Assembly: GCA_030649165.1 (NCBI GenBank)
Contig: JAUSGG010000118.1
Coordinates: forward strand, 1-54,966
Length of the DNA: 54,966 nucleotides
Reading direction: 5' to 3'
From: Armatimonadota bacterium
Lineage (GTDB): Bacteria; Armatimonadota; UBA5829; JAUSEB01
Part shown: in pieces, positions 32,541 through 41,880 of the stretch
Numbering within the stretch: position 1 is the first letter of the stretch
Layout of the letters: the number at the start of each line of letters is the position of its first letter
The notes under the pieces: model-generated
Told to the model about the DNA's origin: nothing
Seen by the model: the letters and a program-made list of their open reading frames with translations, nothing else
Databases searched by the model: none
Position numbers and translations under genes: made by a program

Positions 32541-35426
32541 TCACCTGAAACTCAGGCTCACTTTTTCAAGGGACGGAGAGGCCGCGCAGTTCGGCGAGAT
32601 GAGTATTGCTCTGTATTGTATCCACGAGGCGCCCGGTTCCGTCTTCAGCTTGCTTCCTGAAGTCTTGTAGTAGCTGTCTTTGCCCTTGGGCCCAACCCAG
32701 CCGACCTTCTCAAGAGCGTCCCGCGAAAATGCAGTGCGTATTTGGAACCACACGGCCGAACCGTGTGGCGTATCAGCTTGCCATTCGATTCTTTCGCCCG
32801 TTTTGCCGGCGATATTGCGAGCGGCGGAAACATAATCGAAGCGTGATCCGCGATCGTAGATATTGCCCATATCCACTCCGCCATCATAATGAGCGCCCCG
32901 ACCCGGTATCCCGAGTTTTCTGTCCGGCTTGAAGCCGTCCCGCCCTCCCCAGTAGAGGAAAGAGTTAGTTTCGTGGTCACTCACAGCGCCAACCTTATTC
33001 GGATTCCCTTCGGAGCGATGACAGAAGAACAGGATGTCGTTATGCCCGTCGTTATTGTAATCCGCTATCCGGCTGCCTGTCCCGGAATTGGTCGGCAGCT
33101 CGATAATCGAACCGGGGCTGAATCCCGCGGTCCCGCCGAGGTAGACACGTGACTTGGTTGCTCTGCTCCCGGTTTTCGTATACTCGGACATCACGATGTC
33201 GAGCCAACCGTCGTTATTGGCGTCGCCTACGGTCACCCCCTGGGTTTCCATCGGAGGAAGCTCCGATTTCGGATCAGCCGAGAATTCTCCCTTCGCGTTT
33301 CCGTAGTAAACATACGATGGGTCTTTGCCTCGACGCGTGAGGATGAGATCGAGAAATCCGTCACGGTTGAGATCGGCGACCTCCGAATTGGTTGTTCCAA
33401 TGCTTTCGGGAATTTCGGTTCGGCGATCGACGCCATAGTTGCGAGTTCCGTTCCCCCAATAGACGCAGCTTCCTTGTTTCAGACTGCCGGCGACCACGAT
33501 GTCCAGGTTGCCGTCGTAGTTCAGATCGGCGATCGTCGGAAGCCCCGATCCGGGGCCGGGAAGCTCCGTTCTCCTGTAGATCACGAAACCGTTCGGTTCG
33601 CCCCAATAAATGAACACTCCCGAAGCGGCGGCCGCGGCGGGGACAGCGAGACCCGCGTTGATCATAATCACGTCGAGATGCCCGTTCTTGTCCAGATCGG
33701 CCAGGCCGACTCCTCTTCCGCCGTGGCCGACCATCGCGGAACGACGAAGAGCGGAATAGCCTTCCGCGCCGCCCCAGTAGACGAAGCTTTCTGTTATGCG
33801 TCTGCCAATCTCGGCCTCATTTGCGAAGAGCAGGTCCGGATATCCGTCGTCGTTCAGATCGCCGGCCGCCCAGTCGTACGGCTCGACCCCGGGAAGCTCG
33901 ATGCGGCGGTCCGGCGAATAGCGCCCCTTCTTGTCACCCCAGTATACGTAAGACGGCGTGCTCCCTCCCCGCGTGCGGCCCATGGTGTTGTTAAAGATAA
34001 TGTCCAGATGTCCGTCGCCGTTGAAGTCCGCGACAGTGTTCCCTACCGCCCCACGGGTGAAGACAGAGGTTCTAAGAGAGTTGGAGAAGCCTTTTTCGGA
34101 GTTCCAGAAGATGTAGGAGGGAACGTCATAAGAGGTGTATTCGCGGTTATTCGAGACCACGATGTCGGTTCGCCCATCCTCGTTCAAGTCAGCGAGCGAG
34201 ACGCCCCAGGCCCCGAGCGTTTCGAACTCCTGCCGCCGCTGATCGGAAAAGCCTTTCGGCCCGCCCCAATACAGGTACGACGTGGTAAGAGGATTCTGCG
34301 CCGTCTGGTGGTTTGTGATGAATATCTCCGGATAGCTGTCGCCATTGAGATCGGCTGAAGCGCAGTCCTTCGCCTCGCTGGTCGGAAACTCGGTTCGTTT
34401 GCCGGCTTCAAAGGAACCCCGATTGCTCAGATAAACGTAGGAGACGGGGCCCGCTCCGTTCGCGAAGAGTATGTCCGTGAAACCGTCGCGATTAACGTCG
34501 CGCAGGGCAACCGCGTTCGCCTGGTTCGTCGGAAGCTCCGAACGACGCGACGTCGAAAAACCGTCCTTGCTTCCCCAGTAGACGAACGAATCGATATCGA
34601 ACTTGCCCGCCTTTTCCCTGTTCGCAAAGACCACATCCTGCCAGCCGTCCCTGTTGAGGTCTTCTATTGCCACATCGGAAGCCCCGGACGCTTCAAGATC
34701 CATATAGTTCTCGCGCGAGAAACCGGCCTTTGATCCCCAGAAGATGCGTGAAGGGGATTCAAGGCTGTCGCCGCTGCGATTGCCGCGATACTCCCAAAAC
34801 CCGGCTGAGAGCGCAAAAACTATGTCCTTATAGCCGTCGTTATTCAGATCGGCTATGGCCGCACTCTGGGCCGCCTCGGTGGGGAGAGAGACCTTTCGCG
34901 CAAACGGGGGGAAACCCCATGCCGTCGATTGTGGATCGCGCTTCTTGAGTTCAGCCAGGCCGCCGTAGTACACGTAAGAGTCCATCTTGCTCCAGGTGCC
35001 GTTCGTGTAATTCGGAACGACGGCGTCCATGTTTCCGTCCCCGTCGATATCCGCGGCGGCAGTCCACTGGGCGCCTTCGTTCGGGATGTCCGAGGCCCGC
35101 CTGAGATCGAAGTCCTTGCCGTCCCCCCAGTAGATGGTGGCGTCCAGCTTCTCAACGTGCGGGTGGGTGTTCACAAAGACAAGGTCTATGGAGCCGTCAT
35201 CGTTCAGGTCCCAGCGGTTGATTAGCTGAATCCGACCTTTAGCCGAAACGTAAGTATTCGCGCCGCCATCGCCGAACCGGCCCTGGATGAAATCCTTAAA
35301 ACCCGATTGCGTCCATACGACAGGGCTCTCTTCGGCCACGGCAGTGGCGCATCTGAAGCTCACGGTTAGGGTCAACCAGAAAATGGCGAAACGCGGGAAA
35401 GCGCGAAAAGTAGATTGCATTGGCAT
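32541..35426 (-). CDS. secreted FG-GAP/VCBS repeat protein
   Basis: The protein has 961 aa with a signal peptide (RAFPRFAIFWLTLTVSFRCA, cleavage near VAEE). The start ATG at 35426 follows AGGGAAC. At least 14 repeats of about 57 residues each contain a calcium-loop motif of the D-x-(D/N)-x-DG-x-x-D type (DLNDDGSIDLVF, DIDGDGNMDAVV, DLNRDGWQDVVF and so on) and a (S/Y)-(F/Y)-(V/L)-YWG strand. This repeat is that of integrin-type beta-propellers, so two seven-bladed propellers are plausible. The last 100 residues form a separate beta domain (EWQADTPHGSAVWFQIRTA). It overlaps no other gene and starts 13 bases after the beta-helix gene, so both form an operon. A surface adhesive or ligand-binding function is inferred. 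Confidence 0.85.
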   Translation of the reverse strand: MPMQSTFRAFPRFAIFWLTLTVSFRCATAVAEESPVVWTQSGFKDFIQGRFGDGGANTYVSAKGRIQLINRWDLNDDGSIDLVFVNTHPHVEKLDATIYWGDGKDFDLRRASDIPNEGAQWTAAADIDGDGNMDAVVPNYTNGTWSKMDSYVYYGGLAELKKRDPQSTAWGFPPFARKVSLPTEAAQSAAIADLNNDGYKDIVFALSAGFWEYRGNRSGDSLESPSRIFWGSKAGFSRENYMDLEASGASDVAIEDLNRDGWQDVVFANREKAGKFDIDSFVYWGSKDGFSTSRRSELPTNQANAVALRDVNRDGFTDILFANGAGPVSYVYLSNRGSFEAGKRTEFPTSEAKDCASADLNGDSYPEIFITNHQTAQNPLTTSYLYWGGPKGFSDQRRQEFETLGAWGVSLADLNEDGRTDIVVSNNREYTSYDVPSYIFWNSEKGFSNSLRTSVFTRGAVGNTVADFNGDGHLDIIFNNTMGRTRGGSTPSYVYWGDKKGRYSPDRRIELPGVEPYDWAAGDLNDDGYPDLLFANEAEIGRRITESFVYWGGAEGYSALRRSAMVGHGGRGVGLADLDKNGHLDVIMINAGLAVPAAAAASGVFIYWGEPNGFVIYRRTELPGPGSGLPTIADLNYDGNLDIVVAGSLKQGSCVYWGNGTRNYGVDRRTEIPESIGTTNSEVADLNRDGFLDLILTRRGKDPSYVYYGNAKGEFSADPKSELPPMETQGVTVGDANNDGWLDIVMSEYTKTGSRATKSRVYLGGTAGFSPGSIIELPTNSGTGSRIADYNNDGHNDILFFCHRSEGNPNKVGAVSDHETNSFLYWGGRDGFKPDRKLGIPGRGAHYDGGVDMGNIYDRGSRFDYVSAARNIAGKTGERIEWQADTPHGSAVWFQIRTAFSRDALEKVGWVGPKGKDSYYKTSGSKLKTEPGASWIQYRAILISPNCAASPSLEKVSLSFR

Positions 35427-35439
35427 CTGTTCCCTATAA

Positions 35440-37068
35440 CTACTCTTTCAGGCGATATGACTTGGGGATTTCGAAAGTGGCAGGTTTCCGTACCTCGCCC
35501 CAAATGGTCAGGCTCCGGCTGTCTGCCGCGCAAATCACACTCCAATACTCGCCGACGCGGATAACTCTCCCGACCAGTTCCTCCGCATTTTCCAAACCGG
35601 AAGCAAGCTGCATTCTGGTCTGAAATCGCGCTCGGTCGAGGCTCGTAGACGCGAGCGTGCCGGTCAGGCCATCGTCCAGGAAAGCCGGAGCAGCGCTCTC
35701 ACCCTGCGTCACGTTGTTGCTCAATATCAGCAGTTCGTCGGCGCCTTGAGCGATCGATGTATTGGCGTTGCCCCAGATGATGTTATCTTTGACAATCGAC
35801 GGCTTGAGGGGAGGGCGCGCTTTCTCACACGCTACGCCAAGATCGGTGTTGTCGACTATGGTGTTATTGGCGACAATCCCCCAGGAATCCATGATCAGGA
35901 CTCCTCCGTGAACGTTGAGCGCCAGGACGTTGCCTTCGATACGCGCCCTGCCCTCTTTGCTCAGGCGAATCGCGCCGCCGCCCTTGCTGCCCGCGATGTA
36001 GTTGCCGGAGATCAGCGGCTCAGACGACTTCATGACGTAGATCGCGCCGCCGTCGTCTTCAGCGGAGTTGCCGAGGATGGCGTTTCCGACGATGTCCGGA
36101 AAAGAGTCATACTCGCAGTAGATGCCGCCCCCGTCACCGTTTCCTCCGACGCGGTTGTTGATGATCAGATTGTTCACTATCCTCGATGTGGTGGTCTCTG
36201 TGTGAAGCGCATTGCTGCAGGAAATGCCCCCGCCGTTACTGCTCCGGGCGCGCTTCTTCTTGTCCGGGTTATTGTCCGTTGTGCCGGTTACGTTGTCAGC
36301 TATTACGTTGTTTTCGATGACCGGCAGGCTATAATTGCGGGACGCGATCGCGCCGCCACCGCCGTTGTCCGTAGTATTGCCGTGGAAGATGTTGTTCGCT
36401 ATTCTCGGAGACGCCGCGTTGATGCAGGCGATGGCCCCGCCCTCGCTCCCGACCTGGTGTATCAGCCCGCGCACGTAGTCTTTAGGTTCGCTCGTTGAGT
36501 TGCCGGTAAAGACGTTGTTCGTTATCTCAGGCGACGTTCGGTCACAAAGGATAGCTCCCCCGTGCCCGCGCGTTCGTCCGCCGCGAATGACAAAACCGTC
36601 AAGGCGGGAGTTGTCCGCGCCGATCAAGACTCTTCCCGCTCCCCGGCCATCCAACACGCTCCGATGAGCGAAGATATCGCGGGCCCAGCTTTTCGGATCG
36701 CATCCGCCGTAGATGTCCACGTAGGGTCTCATTGCTATCGTAGTACCCGTGTACCGGCCGGAGGCCACCTTCAGCAGGCAGTGTTTGGAAGGGCCTGCGC
36801 CCGAGAGCGCCGCAATCGCTTTTCCGACCGTTGACCAGGGTTTTGCCCTGGAGCCATTCCCGACCCGATCGGAGCCGGTCGTCTGAGAGACGTAGCAGAC
36901 GCGCTGATACTTGGACGAATCGACCGATTCCGTTCCGGGGCCGATATCCGCGATCTTGTAGTCCGGAGAGAAGCCACCGGCGGAATAAGCGGACGTTGAA
37001 AGCGCCAGAACCGCGCACAGGGAGAACGCGGCCAGAAGCAGGTGACGGGAGATAAGAGAGCCTACCAT
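35440..37068 (-). CDS. secreted right-handed beta-helix protein
   Basis: The protein has 542 aa with a signal peptide (HLLLAAFSLCAVLALSTSA). The start ATG at 37068 follows AAGGAGGT. Residues about 55-130 have the opening of DUF1565-type proteins (CYVSQTTGSDRVGNGS followed by PWSTVGKAI). Residues about 140-440 are beta-helix rungs with GGAI and N-x-I-x-x-N spacing (PEITNNVFTGNS, PRIANNIFHGNT, PDIVGNAILGNS). The C-terminal 70 residues (LVGRVIRVGEYWSVICA) form a small beta domain. It leads the operon with the FG-GAP protein. The fold is that of polysaccharide lyases and phage tailspikes, but no catalytic set is visible and a binding role is equally likely. Confidence 0.85.
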   Translation of the reverse strand: MVGSLISRHLLLAAFSLCAVLALSTSAYSAGGFSPDYKIADIGPGTESVDSSKYQRVCYVSQTTGSDRVGNGSRAKPWSTVGKAIAALSGAGPSKHCLLKVASGRYTGTTIAMRPYVDIYGGCDPKSWARDIFAHRSVLDGRGAGRVLIGADNSRLDGFVIRGGRTRGHGGAILCDRTSPEITNNVFTGNSTSEPKDYVRGLIHQVGSEGGAIACINAASPRIANNIFHGNTTDNGGGGAIASRNYSLPVIENNVIADNVTGTTDNNPDKKKRARSSNGGGISCSNALHTETTTSRIVNNLIINNRVGGNGDGGGIYCEYDSFPDIVGNAILGNSAEDDGGAIYVMKSSEPLISGNYIAGSKGGGAIRLSKEGRARIEGNVLALNVHGGVLIMDSWGIVANNTIVDNTDLGVACEKARPPLKPSIVKDNIIWGNANTSIAQGADELLILSNNVTQGESAAPAFLDDGLTGTLASTSLDRARFQTRMQLASGLENAEELVGRVIRVGEYWSVICAADSRSLTIWGEVRKPATFEIPKSYRLKE

Positions 37069-37458
37069 GGGACAAGACCTCCTTGAGCGGGGAAGCTACT
37101 TTTTCGAATTCGTGCCAACGCTGCCATAAGCTCCGGCCAATTCTACCATATTGAAGCAGAGGTCGTCATGCGAGATCAGGCGGATGTAATAGTTCAGTTC
37201 TACGGGAAGTTTAAATGAGACCCACCACGATAACAGATCCGATCCCCCCTCACCCCAACCCTCTCCCGCCCAGGGGGAGAGGGGGCAGGTGGCACATGCT
37301 CCATTACCTGGGTACCGTTCCCTCAAAACTGAACTGTTTCAGGTGGATCACAGGGCGAACGCATCGAATGGCCGACGGGCATGGGGGCCGCAGGTAGGGG
37401 CGATTGGGGGAGAAGGCAGATAAACGCAGATGCAGATGGGATTGCGGGGATGATCTGC
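37069..37458. other. intergenic, repeats
   Basis: No gene. A C-rich palindrome (CACCCCAACCCTCTCCCG...GGGGGAGAGGGG, 37249-37287) and a GATAAACGCAGATG repeat (about 37418-37441) are present. The promoter of the beta-helix operon should be here but is not obvious. Confidence 0.6.
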
Positions 37459-39606
37459 TCAATCAAACAACGACAGTTTCTGCTGCCCCGCGGCCTCGGC
37501 GCGGGCGAGGCCGGACGGTTTGGGGAAGAGCCGGTCAAAGTCATCGCCGAACGCTTCTCTCAGCCTGCAGGCGAACTTGTAGAGCTTGTCGAGGAGATAG
37601 GACTGGTCTTCGTCATTGGCGTAGTCCTCCGCGAGGCCGAGCGAGCCGTCCTCTTTCTGATACACGTTGATGTGGTCCCCTACCCTCGCGCCCTTCGCGA
37701 CTTCGGCGGAGCGCTTCTTGGCGGAACTGGTGAAGGTCTTCTCCGTCACTCTCTCACGCCGGCAGAAGTCGTGGACCGGCATTTCCCGCGATCCTATGCG
37801 TCGGGACATCTCGGTGTAAAGCTCCGCCACGGCGTCGGGCTTGTTTTGAACCAGCAAATCCACCGCTTCGGTTATGAACGCGCGGCCAAATCGCTCATCG
37901 GCGCGGGAGCGAACAGAGGCGCCTTTGAACACCTTGCGGCCCTGATAGTCTACCAGGACGTAGTTCTTCACCTTCAAGGAGATCATCAGCTCATAGCGGC
38001 CGTCGTGGGCCAAGCGGATGCCCTGGGGCAGACAACTACCGATCGAATCGACGTAGGCCATCTCAGCTTCCTCTGTGTCTATGCCGGGGGCGGGCGTGAA
38101 GTAGACTCCGTCGGTGTCGATCTCGATCACTTCGCTGCCGGTCCGCGTCAGCTCATCGACTATGCGCAGGACGATGTCGCGGCCCGAAGTCGTGACCTTG
38201 TCGGCGGCGTCGTAGTCGTTGAAGTGAAATACGGCGCCAAGGTATCCGTAGAAAGAGTTGATCAGTATCTTGAACGACGCCTGCAGTCCGTCCCAATAGG
38301 CGCTCTCTTTTCCTCCCGACGCCCGCGCGCGGGCCTTGGCCTCGAAACGGCGGTTTGTCAGTTCGGAGAGCGCTGGGAGAAAGACGTCGAGAGTGTCCGA
38401 GGCGGGCTTGACGCCGTAGGTGAGCATAATGCTCGGATACAGGCTCTCGACATCGCACTTGACCACGTGGTCGATGATCCCCGTTTTGCGCACGTCCGTG
38501 TAACCGCCGGAGACGCTTTTCGGGGGCCGCGGCTTGGGAATCGCCTTACCTTGACGCAAATACTCGCGAATGAGGATCGAGTTGATCTTTTCGCCCGTGC
38601 CGCTGGTGAGGCCGTTCTGATATGTGTCCGGGACCATCTGCGCCGTGTAGAAGTCCGGGGGACACACAATCTCCGCGACAGCGCGCGTCTCCTGCACGTC
38701 CTGCAGCGTGTAAGTCTTCACGCAGTCGGGGTCGTCCTTCCAGACCTGAGCGATCTTATCGTGCGGGATGTAGACCCGGTCATCCGGCGCCACACCGAAG
38801 GCTTTCGCGCACTCTTTGAGCCCGTGTGAGGTCAACACGCCGCGCGGCACGTCATAGCGCTGCACGCTGAGCAGAGTATCGACAACGTGCCTTCCGTGGA
38901 TGTAAACAGGCGTGTACGGCCTGGACGCGCCTCCAGCCGCAAACGCGCGCTCGGAGCCGAACCGGATCCGCGAGCCGTCCCGGCCCAGTGTCAGGTCGAT
39001 GCCGTGAAGCTCGGCGCGCCCGGCCAGATAGGGCAGGTCGAAACCGTATATGTTGTGACCTTCGATGAAGTCAGGATCGAGGTCGCGGACCGTCCGGATC
39101 ACCTCGCGGAGGATTTGCTCCTCCGGGCCCGATATCAGCAGCTCATTGCCCCGGTTGTCCGATATGGCGACAAGGAAGACCGCGTTCTCTCTGGGCTTGG
39201 GCGAGAATCCGAGCGTCTCGATGTCGAGCTGCAGGCGGTGAACGTCGTCGAAAGACATCCCCATAAACAGCGTCTGGCCGGACGTCATGAGGTACTGCTT
39301 CTCCGCGCCGCCAAAGGCGACGTGGCTTATGTGCTCGTCGCGAAGTCGGTATCGGACCTGCTGGTGAGCCTGCCAATTAGCAAACCGAGCCATCCAGGCA
39401 TAACCCTCTCCTTCCAGTTGCAGCCAATCAGCGCCGGGCAGGTCAAGGCGTTCGGTTGTCAGCAGCCAGGGCGCGAACGGTCGTTCCTCCCGCGAGACGT
39501 TATTGCCGTCTCGCCGGAAGATCACCGCCCCGGACGGGGCGATTTCCACCGCGACTATGCGCTCCGTGGGGTCGCTGCCGAAAAGGATGTCGTGCGTGTT
39601 TGCCAT
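37459..39606 (-). CDS. family B DNA polymerase with 3'-5' exonuclease
   Basis: The protein has 715 aa from the ATG at 39606; an in-frame TTG at 39645 is possible but lies upstream of the -10 box. It is a Pol II-type replicative or translesion polymerase. The exonuclease domain has Exo I (LDIET, Asp128/Glu130), Exo II (EGHNIYGFDLPYL) and Exo III (YTLQDVQET). The polymerase domain has motif A DVESLYPSIM (Asp385), motif B KILINSFYGYLG, motif C EIDTDGVYF (Asp497/Asp499) and KVKNY. All catalytic acids are present, so both activities should be intact. The C-terminus ends QQKLSLFD, matching the QL(S/D)LF beta-clamp-binding motif. It is shorter than E. coli Pol II (783 aa) but complete in motifs. It is divergent from the GH27 gene. 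Confidence 0.93.
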   Translation of the reverse strand: MANTHDILFGSDPTERIVAVEIAPSGAVIFRRDGNNVSREERPFAPWLLTTERLDLPGADWLQLEGEGYAWMARFANWQAHQQVRYRLRDEHISHVAFGGAEKQYLMTSGQTLFMGMSFDDVHRLQLDIETLGFSPKPRENAVFLVAISDNRGNELLISGPEEQILREVIRTVRDLDPDFIEGHNIYGFDLPYLAGRAELHGIDLTLGRDGSRIRFGSERAFAAGGASRPYTPVYIHGRHVVDTLLSVQRYDVPRGVLTSHGLKECAKAFGVAPDDRVYIPHDKIAQVWKDDPDCVKTYTLQDVQETRAVAEIVCPPDFYTAQMVPDTYQNGLTSGTGEKINSILIREYLRQGKAIPKPRPPKSVSGGYTDVRKTGIIDHVVKCDVESLYPSIMLTYGVKPASDTLDVFLPALSELTNRRFEAKARARASGGKESAYWDGLQASFKILINSFYGYLGAVFHFNDYDAADKVTTSGRDIVLRIVDELTRTGSEVIEIDTDGVYFTPAPGIDTEEAEMAYVDSIGSCLPQGIRLAHDGRYELMISLKVKNYVLVDYQGRKVFKGASVRSRADERFGRAFITEAVDLLVQNKPDAVAELYTEMSRRIGSREMPVHDFCRRERVTEKTFTSSAKKRSAEVAKGARVGDHINVYQKEDGSLGLAEDYANDEDQSYLLDKLYKFACRLREAFGDDFDRLFPKPSGLARAEAAGQQKLSLFD

Positions 39607-39617
39607 AACTTGTTCTA

Positions 39618-39645
39618 TTATAGCGGGGTCTGACTGGGAGGACAA
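39618..39645 (-). promoter_or_regulatory. possible promoter of the polymerase gene
   Basis: On the minus strand TTGTCC, a 17-bp spacer and TATAAT lie so close to the ATG at 39606 that the transcript would have an untranslated leader of only a few bases. Confidence 0.45.
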
Positions 39646-39689
39646 AGGCCCAAGGTCGTGGTTCGTGCGGGGCCGGCGGGGAGACGCTG

Positions 39690-39717
39690 TTTCATAGGCC
39701 AGCTCATGTGCTATAAT
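39690..39717 (+). promoter_or_regulatory. probable promoter of GH27 gene
   Basis: TTTCAT, a 16-bp spacer and a consensus TATAAT (39712-39717), 23 bases before the ATG. A CCTCG-GAAA-CGAGG hairpin (39721-39734) overlaps the likely transcription start and Shine-Dalgarno bases. Confidence 0.55.
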
Positions 39718-39740
39718 CAGCCTCGGAAACGAGGCCGAAG

Positions 39741-41729
39741 ATGATTAGGGGTTTCTGGGCAGTCTCGGCGGTCTTGGTCGTCGCGGTTGCGGTTGTCCGG
39801 GGCCCGGCTATCTGTGTCTCAGCGGATGACTTGTGCGGGCCGAATCCGCCTGAGAACGGCATTTGGCTGGAAACGCTGGACCTCAGCCGTGTGTGCCAAC
39901 AGTGGGGATCGGCGCGGGCCGGCAAGTCCGTGCAGGGGAAGGCGATCACGATCCGCGGGGTGACGTTCAAGCACGGCGTCGGCTCACACGCGGAGAGCGA
40001 GATCGTGATCGATCTTAAGGGCACGGTTACGGGGTTTGCGTCGGTGGTCGGTGTGGACGACGCAACCGCCGGCAAGGGCAGCGTTTGCTTCGAGGTATGG
40101 GCGGATGGGCGCAAGATCGCTGAGTCCGGGACGCTGCGGGGTCGGGAGTCGAAGATGCTCTCCGCGGACCTGACGGGAGCCCGGAAGCTCCTGCTGCGCG
40201 CGACGGACGCGGGCGACGGCATCGATTTCGACTACGCCGATTGGGCCGGCGCGGTCCTGTTTCTGGCGCCGGACGCCGCGGAGAAGCCGCGGACCTCTAA
40301 GCCCCCTCCGGAGCCGCTGCCGGAGATTGCTTCGGGCGTCGCGCCGGAGCCCGCAATCCATGGTCCGCGCGTGGTCGGCGCCACTCCGGGAAGGCCGTTT
40401 CTATTTTTGATTCCCGCCACCGGCGAAGGCCCGCTTGCCTACTCGGCGAAAAACCTGCCTGAAGGACTTACGCTCGATCCCGACACCGGAATCATCACCG
40501 GTTCGATCAAATCCGCCGGGACCTTCATCGTCAAACTGACCGTTCGCGGCCCGAAGGCCGAAACTGCGCGGAAGCTGAAGATTGTCCGCGGTGAGCGGAA
40601 GCTGGCGCTGACCCCTCCGATGGGATGGAACTCGTGGAATGTGTGGGCCCGCGCCGTTGACGCGGACAAGGCGCGCGCGGCGGCTGACTGGATGGTGAAA
40701 TCGGGACTCGCCGCGCACGGATACCAATACGTCAACATCGACGACTGCTGGGAGGCCGGCCGTGACGAGTCGGGGGCTATCCGGCCCAACGAAAAGTTTC
40801 CGGACATGAAGGCGCTTGCGGACTACGTCCACGGCAAGGGGCTGAAGATCGGCATCTACTCCTCGCCCGGACCGAAGACCTGCGCCGGGTTCGAGGGAAG
40901 CTGGGGACACGAGTCGCAGGACGCCGAAACCTACGCCGAGTGGGGGTTCGATTATCTTAAGTATGACTGGTGCTCCTACAGCCAAATCGCCAGGCCCGGG
41001 AGCCTTGAGGATATGCAGACGCCGTATCGGGTGATGCGCAGGGCATTGGACGAATGCGACCGGGATATCGTCTTCAGTCTCTGCCAGTACGGCATGGGGA
41101 GCGTGTGGAAATGGGGAGGCGCGGTAGGCGGAAACTGCTGGCGCACGACCGGAGATATTAAGGACAATTGGGGCAGCATGGCAGGCATCGGGTTCAGCCA
41201 GGACGGACGCGAGAAGTTCGCCGGGCCGGGCCGCTGGAATGACATGGACATGCTGGTCGTGGGCAAGTTGGGCTGGGGGCGGGCCCCGCGTCCATCGATG
41301 CTGACTCCGAACGAGCAACTCACCCACATCACGCTCTGGTGTCTGCTCTCGTCGCCGCTGCTGCTGGGCTGCGATTTGTCGCAAATGGACCAGTTCACCA
41401 TCGACCTGGTGACCAACGACGACGTTCTGGACGTGAACCAGGACCCTCTCGGCAAGCCCGCGAGCCGGAAGGCGCGGACGGACGCGACCGAGGTCTGGGC
41501 GAGGCCGCTGTGGGACGGCGCGACGGCGGTGGGTTTGTTCAACCACGGATGTGACGATGCCGAAGTGACCGCCAAATGGTCGGACCTCGGCGTTTCCGGT
41601 CCGCAGCCGGTGCGCGACCTCTGGCGGAAAAAGGACCTCGGCGCGTTCGACGACTGCTATAAGGTCATCGTTCCCAGGCACGGCGCCGCGTTGATCAAAG
41701 TTGGCAAACCGAACAGGACGGATTGGTGA
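39741..41729 (+). CDS. secreted GH27 alpha-galactosidase with NPCBM domain
   Basis: The protein has 662 aa with a signal peptide (RGFWAVSAVLVVAVAVV). Residues about 35-175 are an NPCBM-type carbohydrate-binding domain (FKHGVGSHAESEIVIDL, then VCFEVWADG), followed by a proline-rich linker and a short putative Ig domain (about 205-285; LPEGLTLDPDTGIITG). The GH27 barrel spans about 290-560 and is entered by PPMGWNSWN. It has the nucleophile in YLKYDWC (Asp409) and the acid/base in WRTTGDI (Asp472, four residues after Arg468, as Arg227/Asp231 in human GLA). A C-terminal beta-sandwich follows (about 570-662). The enzyme removes terminal alpha-galactosyl (or alpha-N-acetylgalactosaminyl) units outside the cytoplasm. 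The next gene on the same strand encodes another glycosidase-like protein. Confidence 0.93.
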   Translation: MIRGFWAVSAVLVVAVAVVRGPAICVSADDLCGPNPPENGIWLETLDLSRVCQQWGSARAGKSVQGKAITIRGVTFKHGVGSHAESEIVIDLKGTVTGFASVVGVDDATAGKGSVCFEVWADGRKIAESGTLRGRESKMLSADLTGARKLLLRATDAGDGIDFDYADWAGAVLFLAPDAAEKPRTSKPPPEPLPEIASGVAPEPAIHGPRVVGATPGRPFLFLIPATGEGPLAYSAKNLPEGLTLDPDTGIITGSIKSAGTFIVKLTVRGPKAETARKLKIVRGERKLALTPPMGWNSWNVWARAVDADKARAAADWMVKSGLAAHGYQYVNIDDCWEAGRDESGAIRPNEKFPDMKALADYVHGKGLKIGIYSSPGPKTCAGFEGSWGHESQDAETYAEWGFDYLKYDWCSYSQIARPGSLEDMQTPYRVMRRALDECDRDIVFSLCQYGMGSVWKWGGAVGGNCWRTTGDIKDNWGSMAGIGFSQDGREKFAGPGRWNDMDMLVVGKLGWGRAPRPSMLTPNEQLTHITLWCLLSSPLLLGCDLSQMDQFTIDLVTNDDVLDVNQDPLGKPASRKARTDATEVWARPLWDGATAVGLFNHGCDDAEVTAKWSDLGVSGPQPVRDLWRKKDLGAFDDCYKVIVPRHGAALIKVGKPNRTDW

Positions 41730-41880
41730 GTCCCGGCAGGGCTTGGTCAAGGGACAACCACGGATGAACACAGATAAACACAGATGGACGCCGATAAGAG
41801 CCAGGTGTCGAGAGTCGGCCTCCGGCTCAATTGGGTCGCGGTCGTGAGAGTATGCAGGACCGCACTTGGGAGGTTACGTT
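41730..41880. repeat. gap with GATAAACACAGATG repeat
   Basis: About 40 bases (41756-41797) consist of the ATGAACACAGATAAACACAG dispersed repeat, also seen near 32044 and 37418. No promoter is obvious. Confidence 0.5.

Noticed and set aside
37381-38829. Plus-strand open frame of 482 codons
   Set aside because: It is antisense to the family B polymerase, whose catalytic motifs are all present; the long frame is a GC-rich shadow.
40401-41771. Minus-strand open frame of 456 codons
   Set aside because: It is antisense to the GH27 gene, with no ribosome site and shadow-type composition.
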